Shown here in pieces: positions 1-10,825 of a stretch of 64,000 bases of DNA. Under the pieces are notes generated by a model. It made no database searches. It had not been told where the DNA came from and saw only the letters and a list, made by a program, of their open reading frames with translations. Positions within the stretch are counted from its first letter, which is position 1, and the number at the start of each line of letters is the position of its first letter. The position numbers were made by a program, and so were the translations under genes. Source of the stretch: Cladophialophora immunda (taxonomy: Eukaryota > Ascomycota > Eurotiomycetes > Chaetothyriales > Herpotrichiellaceae); the NCBI RefSeq assembly GCF_000835495.1, contig NW_015622543.1, positions 1,173,720 to 1,237,719 on the forward strand. Reading direction: 5' to 3'.

Positions 1-1205
1 GTCTTGAAATACAGAACACCTCCCTCGCGGCGAGTGTGCAATGGGCCTTGCACATACACACCCGAATTCAAGCTCTGCTGGACGCCGTTCATCAATGTGT
101 AGTCCTCCAATTCAATGCCCTCGAAGAAATCCGCCGCTCGCTGGAAGACATCCATGGGCGACTTTGGATTCCGGAAGGTCTGATACTCAGTTGTAACAGT
201 TGTGGGGCCGGTAGGAACGACACGCATAATGAAAAAGTAAGGGGTGGACAAATTGACCGAAGAGTTTGGATAGTTGTAGGTGAACGCTCCGTTGCCGAAG
301 TACTCAAAGTCTTCTGCCTTTATGTCGTCTCTGTTCGGAGGGAAGTGTTCGAAACGGCCAGCGTGTGGTTCTACTGAATATCGATCCAAGTTGGTGATCT
401 TTGTGATACCCGGGTGGCTTGCCTTGCAATGGTAGCACTTGAGAATGATCAGCACGCTTGACTCGGCAAATATCCATAATACATCTATTCACCTCATTGT
501 AGTTGTCCCCAACAAGCTTCCAATTGTACTTGCCGTTCGTGGTCCATGTCCGGTGATAAACGTAATCGTCGAGTGGGAAATCTGCCAGGCGGGCCTGTTC
601 ATCAGTGCCCCCATTCAGCTCCTCCCACGGGGTCGGGGTTGGCGAAGAGTCAAAGTTGATCCATACGAATCCAACCTTGTCAACGTGAGTATGAATGGAA
701 AAGAGACTGTAGTCCTCTCGGTTGAATCCTTCGGTCTCTTCGAACTTGGGTGCCTTTGCCAACGTTCCATCCAGACCAAATGACCAGCCTAGGGACACAA
801 GAGTCAATGGTTCGTATTCATTTACGAGGACGGAGCAGGATACTAACCATGGTAGCCGCAGCTGAGGATGGACTTCTTCCCCTCGTCAGGCTGGTCTTTG
901 TCAATGAGAGGGTACGCTCGGTGGCGGCAGATATTGTGGAAAGCCTTGATCTCGCCTGACTTGGTCTTGATCAAGAAGAAGTTGAAGCCGGCCATGTCGA
1001 ACCTCAGATAGTTTCCCATTTCTTTGAGACGAAGTTGATGCGTGGTGAGCAACCATCGCTTCGAGAAAATCGCCCGGCGCTCGAAGTCGTAGAAGTCGGG
1101 TTGGGTGTACCACGACGCAGGAAAAACACCTTCGAGAACACCGCTTTTTGCATCTCCAGTGGTCGCACCATTGGTAGTGCCATTGCGAGGTGTCTCTGTC
1201 AACAT
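1..1205 (-). CDS. Rieske non-haem iron oxygenase, choline/carnitine monooxygenase-like (3' end off the window)
   Basis: Exons on the minus strand are 848-1205, 493-788 and 1-437 (continuing past the left edge). Introns of 59 and 55 nt have GT-AG ends. The Rieske [2Fe-2S] site is visible as C93-x-H95 and C116-x2-H119. The spacing between the pairs (20 residues) is a little longer than usual. The second exon join creates the mononuclear iron motif N215-x2-E-x-YH221-x4-H226, typical of choline, carnitine and betaine-type oxygenases. Such enzymes use O2 and reductase-delivered electrons to hydroxylate or N-demethylate quaternary amines. The neighbours (amine permease, DUF3445 N-demethylase-like protein, DAO-type oxidase) fit that use. 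The exact substrate cannot be read from sequence; an aromatic substrate is the alternative. The missing C-terminus lies outside the window. Confidence 0.85.
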
Positions 1206-2265
1206 GACGAGATATTGGCTACCAGAGCTGCTGAAGTATGTTTTGAATGGTGGTTTTGAGCAGCACAGGTAGGGGAATCTAAAGGAGCAATAAATCTGAC
1301 ATTAATATATAAGCAATGGCAGCAGAGGTAAACAATATCAAGAAGTATATGTCCCCTTCATGCCAGCACTGTCATGTATCAGGAAGTAAGTACCAGGTAT
1401 GTTGTTGTGCATGTGGCAGAGGGCCCGTGAAGCCACAAGTTGTTTCCCCAGCTTTCGGATTGTACGCAGCCAATCGCCAGCCGACAGAATCAAAGCATAG
1501 CGAGCGCACAAATCGGCGTGATGACTGAGACCGGTAATTCATCGCGAGGAGGGACTTCATGACTGAGATTGGCAGTGCTTCGCGCAACATCGGCTTCCAG
1601 GCGTGTGAAGAACCCTTATCTTCAACCGTTGTTCCAGTCAGGGCAAAGACGATCGACATCACAGTGACCGATCAGCTACAAAGCTCCTGGCATCCGATTC
1701 GAGGTTCCTGGTCTCCCCCAATGGATTATTAACAAAAACGGATCTGAGAGTCGGATCCGTTCATATCCGTGCTGGCACCGCCGAGGCAGGGTCTAGCTGT
1801 TGGCATTGGGAACACCTCGAGTCTTGACCCAAATACTTACTATCTATCTATACTCGTCGAATAATTTAGAAGAATTTACATACACAAAAGTCACTATCGC
1901 GATCATAGGCCTCTTATACTGCAGCTTCACGTGTGCGAGACCGAAAAGTAACACAGTACAGATATAGTTCCGTCAAGAAAGGAAAGACGAAACAAAGCCT
2001 ACCTACAAGACAACAACTGGTTTGCGTGTATTAGGTGAAATACCGAGGGTTAGTTATGAAATCTGTACAGCGTGCCTACTATCACTCTGTCATACTCTGT
2101 GTTGGATAAAACCCGCATAACTCAAGTTGAATGCTGATCTGATTGCACTGAGACTACGACACAAGTGGGCAGCCTGCAGCTCGTTTGCTACCCAATATCA
2201 CCGAACCATGTGGACTCTGCCGCGGAGGTAAAGGTCGAACTGTTCACGCGAGATTCGTGGCAGTA
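1206..2265. other. Intergenic, about 1.06 kb: promoter of the Rieske gene and 3' flank of the permease
   Basis: Reading frames here are short and match no family I recognise. The half next to 1205 should hold the Rieske promoter (see the TATA-like element). The half next to 2265 should hold the permease 3' UTR. AT-rich tracts lie around 1840-1900. Confidence 0.5.
1303..1312 (-). promoter_or_regulatory. Possible TATA element of the Rieske oxygenase gene
   Basis: On the minus strand this AT stretch reads TATATATT about 100 nt upstream of the ATG at 1205, a usual distance for a fungal TATA-type promoter. Only the sequence match supports it. Confidence 0.3.
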
Positions 2266-4045
2266 TTAAGTAGACTGTCGACAAAGGTCCGTGGGATGTA
2301 CTGGGGGACCTCGGTAATGCTTCTTACCCCATGCCCAATACCATGCTGTAGCCATAGCGACAAACCCACAAAAGACAACGCTTGCGTAGTTGACAGTCTC
2401 AGTTGTGACTGGCAGGTAAGACGGCATGCAAAAGAGAGGGATTGCCAGGCAGGACCAACCTTGAAGCCCAATACTGTCAGCGGTTTTTGATGGAGCATTT
2501 AAACAAAGGACATACCTATTGCAACAATATTGCAAAAGATCCCAAATGCGCCCAGATAGAACGGCCCTGTTTTCACATGGGTGCGTCTGCCGATCAACGA
2601 CATGGCGATCGGTACGGTATAGCTGACTGTCAAGAAAATGACCCCAGCACCGGAAAAGGCGTTGAAGGCTGCGGTCGAGCCAAAGTAAATCAGCCCAAGT
2701 AGGATCTGGACGGCGGCACTGAGAAGAAGGCCGTTGAGTGGAACTCCGAGCCGTTGGTTGACGTGCTTCCACAAACCAGCTGCAGGGATACCGCCATCGC
2801 GCGCAAATGCGTAAATGCAACGGGAAGTCGCCGTCGTACAGCCGACTCCACATATCAGAGCAAGAATGATAAGGGGAAGAAGCAGTCCGAAAGCGCCTCC
2901 TGAGCTGCCGACTGCCGACTTGAGTATTGATGGGAGAGGTTGACCTGAGGCGAGGTTGACAAGGAACTCGACATCCGGTAACACAAAAACTAGAGGAATG
3001 AGGAAGAGTAAACCCGCTAGCGTATTAAGTATCACAGTCGCTACCATGGCCTTGGGTACCTGGGTACTTGGGTAACGGGTCTCTTCACACATTCTGCTAC
3101 GAGTCAGGGAAGACAAGAAGGACAGCTGGAGCCACTACACTTACGAGATGATCATCCCGGTGGATGAGGTTGCATAACCAGCATGAAGAAGTCCCACACA
3201 AAAGGCCCAGCCTGAGGGCCAGCCAGAAAGTGGCTCGAAATCTTGAAACACATATGTGGCAGAATGTCTCCCATTCTTGGCGATGGCCAAAGTGCAGACT
3301 GAGATTGCAATAAGCCCGGCAAATGTCCAGAAAATTGCGAATGTCTGCATGCCGATTAGCCAGATCGTTTTCACAGTACTAAGGAGGAAACTCTCACGTC
3401 AAGCTTGGGGAGATGGCGATTTCCCAAGGCTGAAGTTCCAGTACACAAAGCCGTGATGGCCAGGAACAGGAGGTAGATCTGGTATGTTTGGGCCTCGAAT
3501 ATTCCGACCCCAGGTTCTTTTTCAAAGACGTTGATACACCCGACTAGAAAGAGAGTGGTTCCGAAGCTGACGGCCAACGTGATGACGATGTTCCCGGCCA
3601 CATAGGACCAGCCGCAGACCCATGCAGCAAGTCTCCGCCATCGGACGGGTGAGAGCATAAATGTTTGATAGTATACGCCACCAGCCGTAGGATAGACACT
3701 GGTGATCTCGCCGAGGGAGCAGGCAACGCAGATGATGATCAGCGAGACAGTCAGCCAGCCCCAGATGATGGTCGCAGGGCCGCCGTTGATCAGGGGATAG
3801 AACAGGCTTGTGGCCAGGCCGTATGGCACCGAGGCCAAAACAAAAGACATGAAGGCAACATGAAAGGTCGATCGACTTCGCACCAGCTCGGGTGTATACC
3901 CTAGATTTTCCAAGACTTGGTCTGTCCGCAAATCCACTAGGTGACCGGCAACCTCAACGCTCTCTTGCCTAGCAAGTTGTTCAGATTTCGTCGGTTCGGC
4001 AGCTCCGCTGACATCAGAAAGCTGCTTCCCTGAGGTAGACTCCAT
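2266..4045 (-). CDS. Amino acid/choline/GABA-type permease (APC superfamily)
   Basis: The exons are 3398-4045, 3145-3344, 2516-3096 and 2266-2459. Introns of 53, 48 and 56 nt give a 540-residue protein, the normal length for fungal GABA/choline/amino acid permeases of the APC superfamily. A hydrophilic N-terminal tail of about 65 residues is followed by about 12 hydrophobic helices. Family features include the early 'VPYGLATSLFYPLINGG' segment and 'SLGEITSVYPTAGGVYYQT', which matches the yeast Uga4/Hnm1-type pattern. It probably brings a quaternary amine, GABA or a related amino compound across the plasma membrane. Its place between the Rieske oxygenase and the N-demethylase-like gene suggests that it feeds that pathway; this is inference. 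Intron 1 was chosen at 53 nt because an apparent 19-nt alternative breaks the frame. Confidence 0.85.
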
Positions 4046-4679
4046 GATAGAGGGGTGGTGAAAGGAAGAGTCTCAATGTTCAGGGGCCTAAAAAGAAGTC
4101 GCTAACAGTGATAGGTGGCCGGCAACAGATTCTGCGTACGCTCCCTCTCGACATATATGCAATGACTCTCAGCTACCATGCTTCGACCTTGCCATGCCGC
4201 CGAGATTGAGCCCACGGTATTACATTCCAGATTGAGTCTTTCATGCCGAGACTTCTGACACATAGGATGGTCTGCGAGATCCACCAGCTCGTGGGTCTGC
4301 TGCATCTTGATTCCTTTTTCCATATCCACATTCGAGAGTCGCGCTCATCATAGTGTCAACTCCAATCCCGTCGCAAGTCGAGCAAGGATAGAACGATGGG
4401 GCTGCTGGCCGAGCGTTGCTTTTGACCATCTTTCCAATTAGAGCAACGTAGAACACAATCTTGGCAACTTGTGGAAGATTGTTGGCTTAGTATTCGTGGC
4501 GATTCAGTGTGGATTACCCCAGACTCTGCCAAGTGACTAGATCCAGAGGGCCAAGCGCACAGCCTCGATGTTGATGCTTTCAGCGCTTGGGTGGCGCTGC
4601 TACTAGAAATCTTTCAGGTGCTAAGAGTCCTTCTCGTCCTTGTATGACGTCTGCCAAAGCATTCAGCGTTGCAACGACT
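4046..4679. other. Intergenic, 634 nt: permease promoter and 3' flank of the DUF3445 gene
   Basis: No reading frame here has family features. It lies between two genes on the same (minus) strand, so it should carry the permease promoter near 4046-4350 and the terminator region of the gene starting at 6299. Confidence 0.45.
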
Positions 4680-6299
4680 TCAGATGTCGAATCCAATCTT
4701 TTTCCGCCAACGTTCCTCCCATCCCGGGTAGAATGGCGATTCCGCCAGAGTCTCTTCCACCCAGTCGGAAGGGATCATCCCTTTTTCTACTTGTTTCTTT
4801 TTCCATGCCTGCAATGCGTCCAACACAACAGGTCGGATATGAGCATGTACTTTGGGCTCAGTAAGCAAGGGATTCCCCGCTGTAATCTGTTTGTACAGCA
4901 GCGACGGAATATATGGCTCATCCCGCAGCTCCGTTATTGGCGTGAACACCGCCTTGAAGTTGAACACAATGGCCCCCGATAGAGGCAACCGACGGAGTGT
5001 TTGCCAGTCGCAACGAAGGTAACACTGCTCAATGCCCACAGATTCCCCTTGGTGGCGGGTACCGGCGTTTTGTTCATATTCTTCAGGCGTGACGAACAAA
5101 GGTTCCCAGTCTTCAACGAACCACGAGCCCCGTTGAATGGGCCGTTCGACAGGCATTTTTGAGAAGAATCTACCAAAAGTCGAGGGTTAGCCACCGCACA
5201 TTTGCTAGCCAGATAGAGCCACAATGCCGCCGCACTCACCGGTCCATCGAATTGGACATCTTTTCTGCATAGTCATTGACCTCTTTGTGGATGGCCCGTA
5301 ACTCTCTGTTGTGATGGGTTCCAAAGGTCCAGCCAATTGACGAACAAATAAAACCAGATCTGAGGTAGTACATGCCATCTTCTTCATTGCGCAACATCAT
5401 GGCAAAATCTTCTGGGATGTTGTCGAATAGTATATGCAGTGGATGTTGAGAGTTGAGCTCCGTTCTCGTTTTCAATAGGCGATTAACAAAGATGGTGTTC
5501 GACTCTTCCAACGCAAAGTAATGAGGATAACGAATGCATACAAATTGCAGCACCATCTCCATCAGTTCTCTGCAAGCCAGTTCCGAGCCTGGACTGTAAT
5601 CCAAAACACTAGTTCCGTACTGTTTTAAGAGTTGCTTCCGTTGTTCCAACCTATTGAAATAGTTCTTTTCCAATTCAATCCAGAAATCAGGCTCGAACTT
5701 CATAAGTGCTGTATGTGGACAGCGTCCCGTCAGCTGAGTTTTTAACCTTGAAAAGTGCGATCCTACCTACACATGGTCTGATGGTACGCAAATCTGAATG
5801 GCCGAAATGGCCGGAAGGTCGCCGTATTGATGTCAAAGTCAGGACTGGGTTTCGGGTGAGGCACACCACTCAAAACAGAATAATCAGGGAAGGTCCCGAG
5901 TGCTTTGAGATCTTCCGTAGAGAAGCCAGAAGGGGTATATTGACCTGGCTTGTCAAAATCCGGGGTCTCTGTTGAAGGCAGTTGATGATGTTGGGCCTGG
6001 GTCGAACTTGGGCCTTTCAACAACCTTTGTACATCACATGCTTTCTCGTCCTGAGACAAAATAATGGCTTGTCGGCGGGATGCGGGAAATTGGACTTTGA
6101 ATCCTCTTGCCTCGCCTTTGTCACCTCTCTTGCGCGCCCAGGTTGAAGTGGCTTCTCCCTCCCGAGTAGAAAACCACGAGTGTATGCCTTTGGGGGATTT
6201 GCAGATACTTAACCCTAAGAGGAGGAAAAGGACCAGTCCTACTCCTAGTAAGGCGACAGAGGTGTTCTCCCAGTAGATGACGGTGCTACTGTGGTTCAT
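4680..6299 (-). CDS. DUF3445 / haem-dependent oxidative N-demethylase-like protein with N-terminal membrane anchor
   Basis: The exons are 5771-6299, 5240-5708 and 4680-5169 (introns 62 and 70 nt), giving 495 residues. The body matches the DUF3445 (HODM alpha-subunit-like) family. Recognisable parts are the 'YHQTM-SLMKFEPDFW' region across the first splice, a central conserved domain, and the C-terminal segment with 'RQ/CDWQTLRRLPLSGAIVF', 'FTPITELRDEP' and 'VLDALQAWKKKQ'. Bacterial relatives demethylate dimethylamine using haem and a flavin partner. Fungal members are poorly studied. The first about 35 residues contain one hydrophobic helix (residues 14-33), suggesting ER or other membrane anchoring with a cytosolic catalytic domain. 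The start at 6299 was chosen because it sits just before the helix; in-frame ATGs upstream to 6389 are possible. It shares a 454-nt divergent promoter with the SDR. Confidence 0.75.
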
Positions 6300-6753
6300 G
6301 TGTGGGAGGAAGGATTCAGACCTCATTGTAGACGGTGTAAACAATTTCTCAGTGAACTGACAGCACACTTGGTCTTCGAATCCTCGCATTTGTTTATAGC
6401 TCTCCAGAGAGAATACCTATTCCCCAACGGCCATGGGTTATATGTGGAGGTCGGCTGGCAGAGGCGAGCGAATCAAGGAGCTTGCGCGATGCAATTCCTC
6501 TTCAGGAATAGGGTGCCAATGCGCTCAGGATCTCAATCTCGGGCAACGATGTCAGTGGTGGCACTGGGCAGAAAGAAACAAATCGCACTACTCCGAGAAG
6601 TTTTGGGCCCAAAAGTCCGTGAGCAATGAGCATAGAAAGGTCCTTGACCATGTCCCAAGCCTCACTGACATCCCTCCGGATGCCTATGCATTTTTGCCCG
6701 CGAGACAGAAAGTCGAGATAACGCAACGTCCCCGATCTGTGCTCTGGCTTATA
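6300..6753. promoter_or_regulatory. Divergent promoter between the N-demethylase-like gene and the SDR
   Basis: This 454-nt stretch separates two genes transcribed away from each other, so it must hold both promoters. An open frame in line with the SDR extends back to 6433, but its translation has no family features and is treated as 5' leader. No operator was identified. Confidence 0.5.
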
Positions 6754-7635
6754 ATGTCGATGACATATGAGGAATGTCTTACCAACAGTCGGCCGGCCCG
6801 TCCACTGCCAAACGTGCCTTCCAATGTGATGGAGCAATTCAGCATGAGGGGGAAGACATGTATCGTCACAGGCGCAAGCCGTGGAATCGGACTCGCTGTC
6901 GCAGAGGGTCTGGCCGAGGCTGGTGCACACGTGGTCCTGGTGTATCGCTCTGGGGATCAGTCCATAAGAGCGAGAGCCGACGAGATCGCACAGCAGAATG
7001 GAGTCAAAGTTCTACCTCGTCAATGCGATGTCACCGATCCGGCCAAGGTACAGGCTCTTGTCTCTGACGTACGCAGAGAAATGGGCAGGATCGATGTTTT
7101 CGTTGCCAACGCTGGGATCTGTTACCCACAAGGGATTCTAGAGCAGTCTCTTGAGGACTATCATGAACAAATGAACGTCAATGTGCATAGTGTGGTGTAC
7201 TGTGCGAAGAGTGTCGGTGCTGTCTTCAAAGCGCAGGGCTTTGGCAACTTCATTATAACGGGCAGTATGAGCGGAGAGGTGGTCACTGTCCCAGTCGATC
7301 ATACAGCATACAATACTACAAAGGCCGCCGTTACACATCTCGGCAAGAGCCTCGCACGCGAATGGCGTGAATTTGCCCGCGTCAACATCGTGTCTCCTGG
7401 ATGGATTACTACAGACATGAGTACTTGCACGGCGTCCGTCAACGAAGCTAATCGTATGGCCGTTTTGGGTCGACAAGGTATAGTGCCCATGGCCAGTTGT
7501 ACACAGAACTCGAGCTGACAGACTTCAGGCAACGTCAAGGAGCTGAAGGCCGCATATCTCTATCTTGCGAGTAATGCCAGTTCTTTCGTTACGGGTACCG
7601 TACTGCACGTTGACGGGGGCTATCTTCTCCCGTGA
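6754..7635 (+). CDS. Short-chain dehydrogenase/reductase (sorbose reductase/polyol dehydrogenase-like)
   Basis: The exons are 6754-7477 and 7529-7635 (51-nt intron), giving 276 residues. It is a classical SDR: cofactor motif TGASRGIG at 39-46, NAG at 119-121, catalytic Y186-x3-K190 with a Ser at 171/173, 'SPGWI' after the active site, and the C-terminal 'LHVDGGY'. The extended N-terminus ending in 'NVMEQFSMRGK' resembles fungal Sou1-type NADP(H) reductases. The start at 6754 is the first ATG of a short ATG pair just before this region; the frame is open further upstream, so the start is moderately certain. It may oxidise or reduce an alcohol or carbonyl intermediate of the neighbouring pathway; the substrate is unknown. 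Confidence 0.85.
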
Positions 7636-8376
7636 GCTATCCCACCGTGCAAGGCTGTTGACGCGTGTCGGTGCGCGAGCACTACACCTGTTGACACATT
7701 CAGAAACTAAATTCACAGTCCAATCAATACAGATGGTAAGCAGTTAGTTGTCCGCCTCTTCAAAGAAAGTCTTGATGTGGTTGCAGTGCAATGCCTGCAG
7801 ATCCAGTTGGGACACTTATGGATAGACCGGATAGATAGGAAACCCTCGCGTGGAAAGAGTTCTGTGGGATAGAAATCTGGGAGTCCGAGGCCCTTGGACT
7901 ATCAGAGACGGGAAAAGAAGACAGTTCCAGATAATACCAGCAGCCAGCCTTCACCCAGAGCAGAGCAGACCAGCCCAGGATATTTAGACAAGCTGGAGGC
8001 AGACGGCACCAATCCCAGGCTTGGTTATAGACCTATCTTCATTCGTGTGCCCACCTCTAATACATTTGGCTAAACACGAACGGTCTTAATTATCCAAAGG
8101 TGAATGGCCAAGATTCGGAGGACGGCCACCCGGACTCCAATTGACACGAGCTATCTAGAAGTATATAGACATGCAGTGCATTACCCCGCGCCCCGCCAGG
8201 GGGACCACAGCTGTCGAGGTACTATAACGTCAATCTCCCTCTGACCATCGTCCAGGGGCCCAGTCAGGGCTCTATCAGTGCCTCTGATAAGCGAGGAACA
8301 TGATAAGAGGAGCCCCTTCCCTCCCTTGCTCTGACTCCCTGTCCTCTGCCAACTAGCCCAGAGGCGTCTGCCGACC
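7636..8376. other. Intergenic, 741 nt, between the SDR and the regulator
   Basis: No supportable gene. It holds the SDR 3' flank and the promoter of the Zn2Cys6 regulator that starts at 8377. A short AT-rich track near 8150-8170 could include the core promoter, but no clear TATA box is placed at the usual distance. Confidence 0.45.
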
Positions 8377-10551
8377 ATGTTATTGATTCCCTCATTCAGA
8401 CCCAAGGCTCAGCGGCGGAGGCAACCAGTACGCAAATCCTTTTCGGGTTGCGTACAGTGCAAGACACGCAAGGTCTGATTGTTTAGCTCTGATCGCGATA
8501 CTCCTGCGTCAGGAACACTGAAACAATTCCAGATCAAATGCGACGAGACGAAACCCGCATGTGAGCGGTGCACCGACAAAGGGCTCAAATGTCCTGGCTT
8601 TCCGTCGCATCCCAAACTTCGCTGGTCCGTAAAGCATGAGGTATTTGGCCTCAGACGATCAACGGTTGAAGCAGCCCATTCACAGACCTCTGGAGAGTCA
8701 TGTAACTCCTCTTCGACCAACAATGAGGCAGCTCATCTCAGCCTCGATTTGCAGCCTGAGAGCGATGGCGCACGGCAACAACAGCGATCGGATATCGCGA
8801 CACCCCATTCGGCTCCAGTCAGCGGCGTACTCGGCGAGACAGGGCCTGGTGATGCCAGCAGGGTCGACACCCTCGAGCTTCAGTCGGAGATCAATGACGA
8901 GCACAAACTTGCAGAGCAGAATTCATACCCATCACCCCATAGCGAGAATACAAGCACAGCGACTATCTCCCCAACCCAAGACTGCATGATGTGGTGGCCG
9001 CCATGTGACGATGTGCAGGCAGACGAGACGCAGGACCTCACGACAAATGCGTCTTTCCAGCATCTGGCAGTCAACGATCCCCCGGGCTCAAATGTGCAAT
9101 CTGACCCTCTCGACGGAACAAACGACACCTTCACCACCACCACCACTCCCGAGATCTCGCAGGCCGACCAGACCCAGCTGCACTCCCAGTTGACTCATCT
9201 CGATACTGGACTAGTTGAGGCATATTTCCTGGTCGTGTGCCCCATCTTCTCGACCTTTGACTCGCAACGCAATCAGTTCCGGACGTTTGTGGGTCAGAAA
9301 TGGCACAGCTCGGTGCCCATGTACAACGCGATCCTGAGCATGGCCGCGGCCAAACTGTCCTGGCAGAATCCCACCATGAAAGTTCACGCGCTGGAGTACC
9401 AGTCCATGGCTCTCAAGTCTCTCCACTCGGCTCTCTCCAGCGGCACGGGGGAGACGCTGAGCACCGAGCTTCTCTTCGTCGTCCTGCTGTTGGGCCTGAG
9501 TGCGTGTTGGCACGAAATCTCAGACCTGGGCACAATGCATCTGCGGGCGCTGCAACACGCCATCACCGCCAATCGGCTCCCGTGGGCTGGTGATGAGTCT
9601 CAGCATCTAGACTTCTTCAAGGAAGCCCTGGTGTACTGGCAGATGGTGGCTTGTCTGGTGGATGACGACGTGCCTCTCCATGATTATTCCTCCACGTCGG
9701 GCCCCAGCCACCGAACACAACAGAAGCAAACCACACATGCCCAGTCTTTCGTCAACAGAGCGCGCATCACGCCGCATCCGTGGGCGGGTGTCGCCACAGC
9801 ACCGCAGGCGATCTTTTCGCGCATTGTACGACACATCCGGTCTCTACGATCGTTCCACCCAGCAGTCTCGGGATCGAGTGCCCTTCTCAGCCGGCCCAGT
9901 GACTTCCTGGAGACGCTGAACACCTTGGAGGAAGAGCTCTGGACGCTTGACCTGCCGCAATTGCATGAAATCGCCAACACCGGCGACGAGAACACGCCGG
10001 CAATCCACCATCTTCTGCTCGCCGAAGCGTACATGTTCGCCTGCCTCTATCAGCTCTACTACATCTTCCCCAACCTCCGACGAAAACGGATCCGGCGCAT
10101 TCTTGCCGCCGAGGAGGACCACGTCAGAGGCTGCTCCTGTCGATCATGGACGCAATCCCACCTCGGTCTGTGGTCGTGCCTTTTGAAGGAAGAGGCCGGT
10201 GGTGGCCCAGATGAATGGCTGAACTTCCTCGGCAGCAGTATCATCAACCGTCTGGAGCAGGTGCACATCACCTCCGGCACGGCTTGCGTTCATGCATTGT
10301 TGCTACTTGTCGGGGCCGGCTCTCTCTGTGTGCGCCCGGAGCTGCAAGGCAGTGACGCGGAGGGAGACATACTTCGGTCACGACAGTTTGTTCTTGATCG
10401 CATTTCGGCGCTGGCGAGCAGGATGCTCTCGGCGCCCCTCCTGTGCGTGGCACAGGCGGTCTCTGAGATCTTCAAAAGACTCGACCTGGGGGTCAATGTA
10501 TTCTGGATGGATGTCTTACAGTCTATGGGTATTGTTACAATCATTGGATGA
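8377..10551 (+). CDS. Zn2Cys6 fungal transcription factor
   Basis: The exons are 8377-8472 and 8533-10551; the 60-nt intron falls inside the zinc cluster, a frequent position in this family. The protein has 704 residues. The binuclear cluster is complete after splicing: C25-x2-C28-x6-C35-x6-C42-x2-C45-x6-C52, followed by a basic/aromatic linker. A Ser/Thr/Gln-rich low-complexity stretch (about residues 80-240) precedes a long helical region typical of fungal regulatory middle-homology domains of the DUF3468/Fungal_trans_2 type. It is nuclear and DNA-binding. Because it sits between the SDR and the DAO-type oxidase, it is the likely pathway regulator of the 1-12 kb cluster (inference). The start is the first ATG in frame with the cluster. 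Confidence 0.88.
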
Positions 10552-10825
10552 TCCTTGCGTCTCGAAGGGGGCCAAACTGCGGAAGTCGTCCCCGCGCTGC
10601 GAAATCTCAACGTCGTAACACGCTTCTCCATTGAGAGCGGGTATCTTGGGTGGTTTACACCACCATGCCAGAAACTCTTGTATACACCGATCCGTTCGGC
10701 ACATGTGTGATGGTCAACAGACCGATTACCCATGTGCATTTCTTGATTGCCATCGAGGGAACCAGGCCTGTGCAACGCCTAGTGAGTGGCACTCTTCCAC
10801 TCACAAATCATTCACCTTGCTCAAC

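Noticed and set aside
3379..3397. A 19-nt GT...AG stretch as permease intron 1
   Set aside because: Too short to splice and it breaks the frame; the 53-nt choice (3345-3397) restores the helix.
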